Source of the DNA: Pontitalea aquivivens
Lineage (GTDB): Bacteria; Pseudomonadota; Alphaproteobacteria; Rhodobacterales; Rhodobacteraceae
Direction: 5' to 3'
NCBI RefSeq assembly: GCF_046507575.1
Contig: NZ_JBKFEY010000010.1
Coordinates: forward strand, 1-64,000
DNA length: 64,000 nucleotides
Shown here: positions 6,557-14,475 of the stretch, in pieces
Numbering within the stretch: the stretch's first letter is position 1
How the letters are laid out: every line of letters starts with the position of its first letter
Notes under the pieces: generated by a model
Told to the model about the DNA's origin: nothing
Seen by the model: the letters and a program-made list of their open reading frames with translations, nothing else
Databases searched by the model: none
Position numbers and translations under genes: made by a program

Positions 6557-7672
6557 TCAGGCCGGGTCGTCGTAGCGGTGCAGCCCGCCTTTCGGGTCGC
6601 GCACCTGCCAGCCGCCGTCCGGGCCCCGGGTCAGATAGCCCGGCCCGATCGGCACCTTGCCGAACCCGCCGGGAATATCCAGTACATAGGTCGGCATCGC
6701 CAGCCCCGAGATGCGGCCCCGCAGCGCCGCCATGATCGCCTGACCCTCGGCAATCGTGGTGCGGAAATGCCCGGTGCCGCGCGCCAGATCGCAATGGTGC
6801 AGGTAATAGGGCTTGACCCGGTTGCGCACCAGCGCGCGGAACAGGTCGGCCAGGGTGTCGGCATCGGCATTCACGCCGCGCAACAGCACCGTCTGCGCCA
6901 TCAGCGGCACCCCCGCATCCGCCAGCCGCGCCAGCGCCGCGCAGGCCGCGGGCGTCAGTTCACGCGCGTGGTTGGTGTGGATCACCATGCTGACCGCCGG
7001 GCGCACCCGCAGCGCCGCGATCAGCGCGGGCGTGATCCGCGCCGGCGCCACCACCGGCACGCGGGTATGAAAGCGCACCGCCCCGATATGCGGGATGTCC
7101 GCCAGCCGGGCCAGAATATCGCCGATGCGCCGCGCTGACAGGCTGAGCGGGTCGCCCCCGGTCAGGATCACCTCAAAGATCGCGGGGGTTGCGGCCAGAT
7201 AGGCCATGACCGCATCCAGATCCTGCGCGGGCAGGGGGCCGTCGCTGCCCACGGTTTCGCGGCGAAAACAGAACCGGCAATAGACCTCGCAGCTTTGGGT
7301 GACATGCACGATCACCCGGTCGGGATAGCGATGCGTCAGCCCCGGCACCGGGCTGTGGGCGTGATCGCCGATCGGATCTGTCATCTCTTCGGGGCGGATC
7401 AGCGCCTCGCGCGGGTCGGGGACGAACTGCGCCGCAACCGGGTCCGCAACCGGGTCTGCGGCGGGGTCCGTGGCGGGGCCGGCGGCGATGGCGGCGCGCA
7501 TGTCCGGCGTCAGGCGGATGCGGAACTGCGCCGCGATCGGGTCCAGCGCCACGGATTGATCGGCGCGCACCAGCCCGTCGCGGACCAGATCCGCAACGCT
7601 GACAGAGGCGCGACCGGCGGCACGACCGGCGGCACGACCGGCGGCGGTATCGGGCGGGGCATGGTTGCGCAC
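6557..7672 (-). CDS. Lysine 2,3-aminomutase-like radical SAM protein (EpmB/KamA family)
   Basis: A radical SAM enzyme with the cluster motif CEVYCRFCFRR (CxxxCxxC), the SAM-binding LTGGDPLSL, and PLP-type conserved segments such as TNHARELT and KPYYLHHCD. At 371 residues it is short, like EpmB, which isomerises lysine for elongation factor P modification, rather than the longer catabolic aminomutases. No efp or epmA is nearby, so the substrate is uncertain. Two 12-bp repeat arrays expand the N-terminal region (GRAA repeats near residue 12-22 and an ADP/V-rich stretch near residue 70-80). The true start could be downstream of the first array. Convergent to glnA. Confidence 0.8.
   Translation of the reverse strand: MRNHAPPDTAAGRAAGRAAGRASVSVADLVRDGLVRADQSVALDPIAAQFRIRLTPDMRAAIAAGPATDPAADPVADPVAAQFVPDPREALIRPEEMTDPIGDHAHSPVPGLTHRYPDRVIVHVTQSCEVYCRFCFRRETVGSDGPLPAQDLDAVMAYLAATPAIFEVILTGGDPLSLSARRIGDILARLADIPHIGAVRFHTRVPVVAPARITPALIAALRVRPAVSMVIHTNHARELTPAACAALARLADAGVPLMAQTVLLRGVNADADTLADLFRALVRNRVKPYYLHHCDLARGTGHFRTTIAEGQAIMAALRGRISGLAMPTYVLDIPGGFGKVPIGPGYLTRGPDGGWQVRDPKGGLHRYDDPA
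7434..7469 (+). repeat. In-frame 12-bp repeats in the radical SAM gene
   Basis: Three 12-bp units (GCAACCGGGTCC, then two diverged copies) stand head to tail and encode an alternating Asp-Pro-Ala/Val stretch on the minus strand. The unit length preserves the reading frame. Confidence 0.75.
7611..7646 (+). repeat. 12-bp x3 tandem repeat near the radical SAM gene start
   Basis: CGACCGGCGGCA is repeated three times (the last unit with one change). On the minus strand it encodes repeated GRAA near the protein's N-terminus. Confidence 0.9.
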
Positions 7673-7921
7673 GGGGCTGGCTGTCCTGTGACGGGTTGGG
7701 CCGCGGGCGCGGGCCTGCGGCGGATCGCTGCCCCCTTAGCGGGACGGGCGGCGCGGCGCAATCGGCAAGCGGCGGGATGGTGCGAATTGTGCGTATTGCG
7801 GGAAATGCGCGCCCTTCTGCGCACGCGTGAACAGATTTTGTTTGCGCCTGCAGAATTGCGGGTCGTGTATAGGGGACGCATGTTCCACCGGCCACTTTTC
7901 ATCCGAATAGGAGTCTCTGTG

Positions 7922-8497
7922 ATGAAATCCGTTCTTCTTGCTGCGGGTCTGGCCTTTGGCCTTGCCACCGCCGCAGTTGCCGCGCCGGAACAATATGTCC
8001 TGGACCCGAGCCACAGCCAGATCGTGTTCAGCTATGACCACCTGGGCTTTTCCACCACCACGGGCATGTTCTCGGGGTTTGAGGGCACGATCCGCTTCGA
8101 TCAGGAAGACCCGGCCGCCTCGTCTGTCAGCGTGTCCTTTCCGGCCAGGTCGATGATCACCGGCTGGACCGCCCGGGACGAACATTTCATGTCGTCCGAT
8201 TTCTTCGGTGCCGGCGATGACGAAATGGTCACCTTCACCTCGACCGCGATTGAGGTGACGGGCGAAAAGACCGCGCTGATCACCGGCGATCTGACGATCA
8301 ATGGCGTGACCAGGGCGGTCGTGCTGGATGCGGCGCTGAACCAGGCGGGCCAGCATCCGATGGAAAACAAGCCCTGGGCGGGCTTCTCGGCCACCACATC
8401 GGTGCTGCGGTCGGATTTCAACCTGGGCATGTTCGCCCCCTATGTCAGCGACGAAGTCGCCATCCGGATCTCGATCGAGGCCGTCAAGGCCGAGTGA
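7922..8497 (+). CDS. yceI: Secreted YceI-family lipocalin-like protein
   Basis: A 191-residue periplasmic protein. MKSVLLAAGLAFGLATAAVA is a clear Sec signal peptide, and the mature part begins with the family hallmark YVLDPSHSQIVFSYDHLGF, followed by the beta-barrel pattern through FSATTSVLRSDFNLG. YceI proteins bind polyisoprenoids such as quinones. ATG 7922 has AGGAG eight bases upstream. It diverges from the radical SAM gene and converges on a cytochrome b561-YceI fusion, so two YceI modules lie side by side, perhaps acting in one quinone-linked electron transfer function (inferred). Confidence 0.92.
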   Translation: MKSVLLAAGLAFGLATAAVAAPEQYVLDPSHSQIVFSYDHLGFSTTTGMFSGFEGTIRFDQEDPAASSVSVSFPARSMITGWTARDEHFMSSDFFGAGDDEMVTFTSTAIEVTGEKTALITGDLTINGVTRAVVLDAALNQAGQHPMENKPWAGFSATTSVLRSDFNLGMFAPYVSDEVAIRISIEAVKAE

Positions 8498-8543
8498 TCG
8501 GGTCGTGTGTAAAGAGTGCTTTTCTTGTGCGTAATGAGTGCCG

Positions 8544-8572
8544 GCCGCCAGGGGAAACCCTGGCGGCTTTTT
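8544..8572 (+). terminator. Terminator after yceI
   Basis: A 10-bp stem GCCGCCAGGG/CCCTGGCGGC with a GAAA loop followed by TTTTTC, 46 bp after the yceI stop. The opposing b561-YceI gene ends just beyond. Confidence 0.88.
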
Positions 8573-8637
8573 CAATTATATCAGCGTCATGTGGTGTGAT
8601 CTTGCGGTGATGGATGTCCCCCGGGCGCGCGCCCGGA

Positions 8638-9885
8638 TCAGATCGCGGGGGCGCTGTTGCCGGCGGTGGCGGGCACGGTGCGGATCGCGTGCAGGCGGAT
8701 CGCAACCTCGACCGCAAAGCCCACGGTCGCCTCGTCGGGATAGCTGGCGCCCATGCCGAAATCACGCCGGTCCAGCGTGACGCGGCCCTGCATGTCGGCG
8801 CTGTCGCCCGCCACCGTCAGATGGAACGGCAGCGTCACCGGCACGCTGACCCCGCGCAGCGTCAGCATGCCGGTGGCCAGGTGGGTCGCGGCGCCTTGCG
8901 CGTCGTGGGGGCCCGTTACGGGGGCGATGGTTGCGGCAAAGACCGCGACGGGATGGCCGGCGGTATCGAAGAATTCCGCGCCCCTGGCCTGATCGCTGAC
9001 GGCGCCCAGGGCAAGTGCGGTGGTATCGATGGTCACGCTGACCTGACCCGCGCCGGTCGCGGGATCAAAGTCGATCGCGGCGGTCCAGCGCGGCAGGTTG
9101 CCGGTGACGGCCGCGCCCATCTGGCGCAGGGTGAAATCCAGCGTGCCCCCGGCCACGGCCCAGGTGCCGGGCCGGGCGGCCTGCGGCATCGGGGTGACGG
9201 TGGCGGCGGCGGACTGATCCACGGGGGCGGCGGTCAGCACCGGGGCGGCGATGACCCCGGCCCACAGCGCCAGCGCCGCCAGCGGGGCCAGCACTGCGGC
9301 GCGATGACGTCCGGGCTGGCCCGCGGCCACGCCCCGCAGCATCCGCGCCAGCGTTGCATCGCGGTCGATCAGCGCATGTTTCAGCGCCCCCGCCACATGC
9401 AGCCCGATCGCGCCGTAAAGCACCCAGGCCGCGCCGGCATGGATCAGCCCCGCGGCATGGGCCAGTCCCGCCGATTGCGGCACGAAGGGCAGGCCCTGGC
9501 CCAGTGGCCACAGGATCGGCGCATAGCCCGCCTGTGCCGCGTGATGCACCCAGCCCGAGGCGGGCATCACCAGCATCGCGCCGTAAAGCGCCCAGTGCAC
9601 GACCTCGGCCAGGGTGGTTTCCAGCCGCCGGCCGGGGTTCAGGGCGGCGGGGTGGTGCTGTGTCAGCGCCCAGAGGATGCGCGCAAGGGCCACGCCAAAG
9701 GCCGCGACGCCGATGGTCTTGTGCAGCGAATAGATGCGGATCGCGGCGGCGGCCTGCGCATCCGATCCGGTGGGCAGGCCGGCGCCGTAAAGCCCAAGGG
9801 CGATGGCGGCGGCGATCAGCAGCGCGCTCAGCCAGTGAAAGGCGCGCGCGATGCCGCCATAGCTTTGGGGGGTGTTGGACAGCAT
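8638..9885 (-). CDS. Cytochrome b561 / YceI fusion protein
   Basis: A 415-residue two-domain protein. Residues 1-210 form a four-helix di-heme cytochrome b561 of the bacterial type, with helix histidines in RAFHWLSALL, YSLHKTIG, VVHWALYG and LIHAGAAWVLYGAIGLHVAG. A further hydrophobic segment (VLAPLAALALWAGVIAAPVL) leads to a C-terminal YceI domain (WAVAGGTLDFTLRQMG...DRRDFGMG). It is predicted to sit in the inner membrane with YceI on the periplasmic side. The fused architecture suggests YceI presents a lipid-soluble electron carrier to the heme domain; that mechanism is inference. ATG 9885 starts the b561 homology; the upstream open frame is ignored. Confidence 0.88.
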   Translation of the reverse strand: MLSNTPQSYGGIARAFHWLSALLIAAAIALGLYGAGLPTGSDAQAAAAIRIYSLHKTIGVAAFGVALARILWALTQHHPAALNPGRRLETTLAEVVHWALYGAMLVMPASGWVHHAAQAGYAPILWPLGQGLPFVPQSAGLAHAAGLIHAGAAWVLYGAIGLHVAGALKHALIDRDATLARMLRGVAAGQPGRHRAAVLAPLAALALWAGVIAAPVLTAAPVDQSAAATVTPMPQAARPGTWAVAGGTLDFTLRQMGAAVTGNLPRWTAAIDFDPATGAGQVSVTIDTTALALGAVSDQARGAEFFDTAGHPVAVFAATIAPVTGPHDAQGAATHLATGMLTLRGVSVPVTLPFHLTVAGDSADMQGRVTLDRRDFGMGASYPDEATVGFAVEVAIRLHAIRTVPATAGNSAPAI

Positions 9886-9972
9886 GGGATTTCGGATCCG
9901 GTATGAAGGCGATGTCCGGCGCAGGTTAGGCGCGCGCGCCCGTCGCGCCCATTGCCGCAGGCGCACAGCGGT

Positions 9973-10051
9973 TGTGCGGCACGGGGCCTGTGCGGCGCGG
10001 GGCCTGTTGCGGCGCGGGGCCTGTTGCGGCACGGGGCCTGTGCGGCACGGG
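9973..10051 (+). repeat. 16/17-bp tandem repeat upstream of fabD
   Basis: Four full and one partial copies of a unit like TGTGCGGCACGGGGCC (16 or 17 bp) lie head to tail in the 272-bp gap between the b561-YceI start and fabD. Copies alternate TGTGCGG/TGTTGCGG. No gene is seen in this gap; it must hold the divergent promoters. Confidence 0.9.
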
Positions 10052-10157
10052 ACGAAGTTGTGCGGGCGATCATGCGCTGGGATGTTGTGCAGGGGGGGCA
10101 GGTTCGCTAGACCGGGGCAAATCTGGTGCAGGCCGATCAGGGCCAGAGGAGGATCGC

Positions 10158-11087
10158 ATGAGCAGGGCATTCGTATTTCCGGGGCAGGGCGCGCAGGCCA
10201 TCGGCATGGGCCGCGCCCTGGCCGAGGCCTATCCCGCCGCGCGCGCGGTGTTTGATGAGGTGGACGCGGCGCTGGGGGAAAAGCTGTCGGCGCTGATCTG
10301 GGACGGGGACGCGGCGGAACTGACGCTGACCGCCAATGCCCAGCCCGCGCTGATGGCGACCTCGATCGCGGCGCTGCGCGCGCTGGAGGCCGAGGGCTTT
10401 GCGGTGACGGATGCGGCCTGTGTCGCGGGGCATAGCCTTGGCGAATATTCCGCGCTGTGCGCGGCGGGGGCGCTGAGCCTGTCGGATACCGCCCGGCTGT
10501 TGCGGTTGCGCGGGCAGGCGATGCAATCGGCGGTGCCGGTGGGCGTGGGCGCGATGGCCGCGCTTCTGGGGCTGGATTTCGAAACCGCCACCGCGGTCGC
10601 GGCCGAGGCCGCGCAGGGGCAGGTCTGCCAGGCCGCGAATGACAACGATCCCGCGCAGGTGGTGGTGTCGGGTCACAAGGCCGCCGTGGAACGCGCGGTC
10701 GAGATCGCCAGGGGCCGTGGCGCCAAGCGCGCGGTGATGTTGCCGGTGTCCGCGCCTTTCCATTGCGTGCTGATGCAGCCCGCCGCCGATGCGATGGCCG
10801 CGGCCCTGGCCGATGTGGCGATTGCCGCGCCCGCCGTGCCGCTGGTGGCCAATGTGCGCGCCGGGGCGGTCAGTGATCCGGAGCTGATCCGCAAGCTGTT
10901 GGTGGAACAGGTCACCGGGTCGGTGCGCTGGCGTGAATCGGTGGTCTGGATGGTCGGTCAGGGTGTGACCGAGTTCTGGGAAATCGGCGCGGGCAAGGCG
11001 TTGTCGGGCATGATCCGGCGCATCGCGCGCGAGGCCGAGTGCAAGGCCGTGGGCACGCCCGAGGATATTGCGGCGCTGAAGGGATGA
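10158..11087 (+). CDS. fabD: Malonyl-CoA:ACP transacylase
   Basis: Loads malonate from malonyl-CoA onto acyl carrier protein for fatty acid synthesis. The 309 residues begin RAFVFPGQGAQ, carry the active-site GHSLGEYSA (Ser93), the PFHC histidine motif and a C-terminal EIGAGKALSGM. GAGGAGG precedes ATG 10158. It leads the fabD-fabG-acpP-fabF group, all on one strand; the 168-bp gap to fabG contains a dispersed repeat. Confidence 0.97.
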   Translation: MSRAFVFPGQGAQAIGMGRALAEAYPAARAVFDEVDAALGEKLSALIWDGDAAELTLTANAQPALMATSIAALRALEAEGFAVTDAACVAGHSLGEYSALCAAGALSLSDTARLLRLRGQAMQSAVPVGVGAMAALLGLDFETATAVAAEAAQGQVCQAANDNDPAQVVVSGHKAAVERAVEIARGRGAKRAVMLPVSAPFHCVLMQPAADAMAAALADVAIAAPAVPLVANVRAGAVSDPELIRKLLVEQVTGSVRWRESVVWMVGQGVTEFWEIGAGKALSGMIRRIAREAECKAVGTPEDIAALKG

Positions 11088-11110
11088 GGGCTTGCCCGTG
11101 GCTGGCCGCC

Positions 11111-11160
11111 GGGGGCTTCGTGCCCCCGGACCCCCGCGGGATATTTGGACAAAGCCGAAG
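11111..11160 (+). repeat. Dispersed intergenic repeat (copy a)
   Basis: A GGGGGC-loop-GCCCCC hairpin is followed by a GCGGGATATTTGG...AAGCCGAAG core. The same layout recurs at 39558, 49837 and 55352, and inverted pairs of the core occur at 42126 and 47595. It lies between fabD and fabG. Confidence 0.8.
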
Positions 11161-11255
11161 GCTGGCCCTGTGCGCCCTGGCGCGGGCGGGCAAATCTGTA
11201 GTCAAGGGGCGCGGGCGCTGGTATGAGGCGCGCAAGCTGTCGAACGGGGGACATC

Positions 11256-11993
11256 ATGTTTGATCTGACGGGAAAATGCGCGCTGGTTACCGGGGCCTCG
11301 GGCGGTATCGGGGGCGAGATCGCGCGGGCGCTGCACGGGGCGGGGGCCACGGTGGCCCTGTCGGGCACGCGTGAGGCGCCGTTGCGCGAGTTGGCCGGGG
11401 AACTGGGCGCGCGGGCGCATGTGGTGGTGGCGAACCTGTCGGACCCGGACTCGGTCGAGGCGCTGCCGAAGGCCGCCATCGAGGCGATGGGGGCGTTGGA
11501 CATTCTGGTCAACAATGCCGGGATCACCCGCGACAATCTGTTCATGCGGATGTCGGATGAGGAATGGCAGTCGGTGATCGATGTCAACCTGACATCAGGT
11601 TTCCGGCTGATGCGCGGGGTCTTGCGCGGCATGATGAAGGCGCGCTGGGGGCGGATCGTCAACATCACTTCGATCGTGGGGCAGACCGGCAACCCCGGGC
11701 AGGGCAATTATGCCGCGGCCAAGGCGGGGCTGGTGGGCATGTCGAAAAGTCTGGCGCAAGAGGTGGCCAGCCGTGGCATCACCGTGAACTGCGTGGCGCC
11801 GGGGTTCATCGCCACCGCCATGACCGACAAGCTGAACGACGAGCAAAAGGCGCGGATTGCCGCGCAGATCCCCGCCGGGCGCATGGGCACGCCGGCCGAA
11901 ATCGCCGCTGCGGTGCTGTATCTGGCCAGCCCCGAGGCGGGGTATGTGACCGGCGCGACGCTGCATGTGAACGGCGGAATGGCCATGGTCTGA
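11256..11993 (+). CDS. fabG: 3-oxoacyl-ACP reductase
   Basis: NADPH-dependent reduction of 3-oxoacyl-ACP in fatty acid elongation. The 245 residues are a classical short-chain dehydrogenase: GASGGIG cofactor loop, NNAG, the Ser-Tyr-Lys triad in NITSIVGQTGNPGQGNYAAAKAG, and the C-terminal TGATLHVNGGMAM typical of FabG. GGGGGA lies just upstream of ATG 11256. Located between fabD and acpP. Confidence 0.97.
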   Translation: MFDLTGKCALVTGASGGIGGEIARALHGAGATVALSGTREAPLRELAGELGARAHVVVANLSDPDSVEALPKAAIEAMGALDILVNNAGITRDNLFMRMSDEEWQSVIDVNLTSGFRLMRGVLRGMMKARWGRIVNITSIVGQTGNPGQGNYAAAKAGLVGMSKSLAQEVASRGITVNCVAPGFIATAMTDKLNDEQKARIAAQIPAGRMGTPAEIAAAVLYLASPEAGYVTGATLHVNGGMAMV

Positions 11994-12164
11994 GCCACCG
12001 TCCGCCGCTTGCGAAACGGCTTGCCTTGGGGCATGACTGTGCTATTAGCGGCGGGACTTGCCGGGGGGCGATCCTTCGGCTGCCTTGCGCAAGCGGGGCG
12101 CTTGAGCCGCTCGGAACGAGCAAGGAAGTGACAGGGCCGCGGCCCTCGAATTTGAGGAATGAAC

Positions 12165-12398
12165 ATGAGCGACATCGCTGATCGCGTGAAGAAGATCGTC
12201 GTGGAGCATCTGGGCGTGGAAGAGGACAAGGTCACCGAGACCGCGTCCTTCATCGACGATCTGGGCGCCGACAGCCTGGATACCGTGGAACTGGTCATGG
12301 CCTTCGAGGAAGAGTTCGGCATCGAGATCCCCGATGACGCCGCCGAGACCATCCAGACCTTTGGCGATGCGGTGAAGTTCATCTCGGAAGCCGTCTGA
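12165..12398 (+). CDS. acpP: Acyl carrier protein
   Basis: A 77-residue acidic carrier of acyl chains; Ser37 in GADSLDTVEL receives the 4'-phosphopantetheine arm. ATG 12165 is chosen over ATG 12159 because GAGGA sits six bases before it and would be directly against the earlier codon. It is followed by a strong terminator, so acpP ends a transcript. Confidence 0.97.
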   Translation: MSDIADRVKKIVVEHLGVEEDKVTETASFIDDLGADSLDTVELVMAFEEEFGIEIPDDAAETIQTFGDAVKFISEAV

Positions 12399-12420
12399 TC
12401 GTCTGCCGATCGGAACTTGC

Positions 12421-12449
12421 GGCGCCCCTTGGGGCGCCGTTTTCATTTT
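12421..12449 (+). terminator. Terminator after acpP
   Basis: Stem GGCGCCCC/GGGGCGCC with a TT loop followed by GTTTTCATTTT. Confidence 0.85.
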
Positions 12450-12490
12450 GGGCTTTCCGAGGGCGCGCGGCTTTGGCAGGCTGTGGCCGC

Positions 12491-12516
12491 GGGGCGGCAG
12501 ACTGGGGCGGCAGACT
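12491..12516 (+). repeat. 13-bp x2 tandem duplication upstream of thpR
   Basis: GGGGCGGCAGACT is repeated exactly, followed by a nine-G run that ends directly at the thpR start region. Confidence 0.85.
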
Positions 12517-12530
12517 GGGGGGGGGGCGTG

Positions 12531-13082
12531 ATGCGGGCTTTCGTGGCCATCGAACTGCCCGGGGCGGTGGTCGACCAGATCGTCGCCTTGCAAGAGCATT
12601 TGCGCGCGGGCCGTCCTGTCGAGGCCGACAATCTGCATCTGACGCTGGCCTTTCTGGGCGATCAGAGCGACAGCGCCATGGTGGCGGTGGATGAGGCGTT
12701 GCAGGCCCTGCGCGCGCCGGGATTCGATCTGGAACTGGCCGGGATCGACACGTTCGGCGGTGATGCGCCGCATGTGGTCTGTCTGGGCGCGCGGCCCAAT
12801 CCGGCGCTGGAGGCGTTGCATCGCAAGGTGATGGCGGCGCTGCGCGGGGCGGGGCTGGATCTGGGGCGGGTGCGATTTCGCCCGCATGTGACGCTGGCGC
12901 GGTTCGGCCGGGGGCTGGACGGGGGGGAACGCGACCGGCTGGGGCGGTTCCTGTCGGCCCGGGCCGATGCGCATCTGCCGCCGTTTCGGGTGGATCATTT
13001 CACGCTGTATCGCTCGATCCTGGGCAAGGGGGCGCCGGTGCATCAGGCGCTGGCCGATTATCCGCTGGGGGCGGTGGGCTGA
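12531..13082 (+). CDS. thpR: RNA 2',3'-cyclic phosphodiesterase
   Basis: A 183-residue member of the 2H phosphoesterase family that opens 2',3'-cyclic phosphates on RNA ends. Both catalytic H-x-T-x motifs are visible: HLTL (near residue 44) and HVTL (near residue 123). ATG 12531 is preceded by a long G run that can serve as ribosome site. It sits between acpP and fabF but has no known link to lipid synthesis. Confidence 0.9.
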   Translation: MRAFVAIELPGAVVDQIVALQEHLRAGRPVEADNLHLTLAFLGDQSDSAMVAVDEALQALRAPGFDLELAGIDTFGGDAPHVVCLGARPNPALEALHRKVMAALRGAGLDLGRVRFRPHVTLARFGRGLDGGERDRLGRFLSARADAHLPPFRVDHFTLYRSILGKGAPVHQALADYPLGAVG

Positions 13083-13102
13083 GGCGGGCTTTGGCCGGGT
13101 GC

Positions 13103-13154
13103 CCCGATCTGTTGGCCCGATCTGTTGCCCCGATCTGTTGCCCGGATCTGTTGC
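13103..13154 (+). repeat. 13-bp x4 tandem repeat between thpR and fabF
   Basis: Four head-to-tail copies of CCCGATCTGTTGC (first ends in G, last reads CCGGATC) fill half of the 130-bp gap before fabF. Confidence 0.93.
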
Positions 13155-13212
13155 GTGGTGGGCCGGGCGCGTGTATCAACGCGCGGCAGAGGGTTAACCG
13201 GAGAGGTCGGGC

Positions 13213-14475
13213 ATGCGTCGGGTTGTTGTCACGGGGTTGGGGATGGTCACGCCGCTGGCTTGCGGGGTCGAGGAAACCTGGTCGCGGCTTCTGGCCGGGC
13301 AATCGGGTGCGGGGCCGATCACGCGGTTCGACGCCGGCAACGTGGTGACGAAATACGCCTGCGAGATTCCGTTCGGCGATGGCAGCGACGGCACCTTCAA
13401 CCCTGACGACTGGATGGAGCCGAAAGAGCGTCGCAAGGTCGATGATTTCATCCTGTATGGCATGGCCGCGGCCGATCAGGCGGTGCGCGATGCGGGCTGG
13501 ATGCCGCAGGATGAGGAAAGCCGCCTGCGCACGGGGGTGATGATCGGGTCCGGCATCGGCGGGCTGAGTTCAATCGCGGAGACGGCGGTGCTGATCAGGG
13601 AAAAGGGTCCCAGGCGGGTCAGCCCCTTTTTCATTCCGGGGGCGCTGATCAACCTGATCTCGGGGCAGGTCAGCATCCGTTACGGGTTCAAGGGGCCGAA
13701 CCACGCGGTGGTGACGGCCTGTTCCACCGGCGCGCATGCGATCGGCGATGCGGCGCGGCTGATCATGCTGGGCGATGCCGATGTGATGCTGGCGGGGGGC
13801 GCGGAAAGCCCGATTTCGGAAATCGGGATCGCGGGGTTCAACGCCTGCAAGGCGCTGTCGACCAAGCGTGCCGAGGATCCGGCAGCGGCCAGCCGCCCCT
13901 ATGACGCGGACCGCGACGGGTTCGTGATGGGCGAGGGCGCGGGCGTCGTGGTGCTGGAGGAATATGAACATGCCAAGGCGCGCGGGGCCAGGATTTACGC
14001 CGAGGTGCTGGGCTATGGCCTGTCGGGCGATGCCTATCACATCACCGCGCCGTCCGAGGATGGCGATGGCGGGTTCCGGTCGATGAGTGCGGCGATCGCA
14101 CGCGCCGGGATCACCCCGGCCGATATCGATTACATCAACGCGCATGGCACCAGCACCATGGCCGACACGATCGAACTGGGCGCGGTCGAGCGGCTGATGG
14201 GCGATGCGGCATCCAGGGCCACGATGTCGTCTACCAAATCGAGCATCGGGCACCTGCTGGGCGCGGCCGGCGCGGTCGAGGCGATCTTCTGCGTGCTGGC
14301 GATCCGCGACCAGATCGCGCCGCCGACGCTGAACCTGGACAATCCGGCGGTCGAGGCCAGGCTGGATCTGGCGCCGCTGAAGGCGGTCAGGCGCGAAATC
14401 AACGTGGCGCTGTCCAACAGCTTCGGTTTTGGCGGAACGAATGCGAGCCTGGTGCTGGGCAAGGTCCGCGGCTGA
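13213..14475 (+). CDS. fabF: 3-oxoacyl-ACP synthase II
   Basis: Condensing enzyme that extends acyl-ACP with malonyl-ACP. The 420 residues carry the catalytic Cys170 in VVTACSTGAHA and the two histidines in NAHGTSTMADT and SIGHLLGAAG, plus the C-terminal FGFGGTNASLV. A GAGAGG site lies ten bases before ATG 13213. Its stop overlaps the start of mltG (TGATG), indicating co-translation. Confidence 0.97.
   Translation: MRRVVVTGLGMVTPLACGVEETWSRLLAGQSGAGPITRFDAGNVVTKYACEIPFGDGSDGTFNPDDWMEPKERRKVDDFILYGMAAADQAVRDAGWMPQDEESRLRTGVMIGSGIGGLSSIAETAVLIREKGPRRVSPFFIPGALINLISGQVSIRYGFKGPNHAVVTACSTGAHAIGDAARLIMLGDADVMLAGGAESPISEIGIAGFNACKALSTKRAEDPAAASRPYDADRDGFVMGEGAGVVVLEEYEHAKARGARIYAEVLGYGLSGDAYHITAPSEDGDGGFRSMSAAIARAGITPADIDYINAHGTSTMADTIELGAVERLMGDAASRATMSSTKSSIGHLLGAAGAVEAIFCVLAIRDQIAPPTLNLDNPAVEARLDLAPLKAVRREINVALSNSFGFGGTNASLVLGKVRG

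Noticed and set aside
4584..6794. A 736-codon open frame on the minus strand opposite glnB-glnA
   Set aside because: It is a GC-driven antisense shadow; glnA and glnB on the + strand are full-length with all motifs, and the antisense translation resembles no family.
12001..12158. Extra gene in the fabG-acpP gap
   Set aside because: Open frames here are GC shadows with no ribosome site or family resemblance; the gap most likely holds the acpP promoter.
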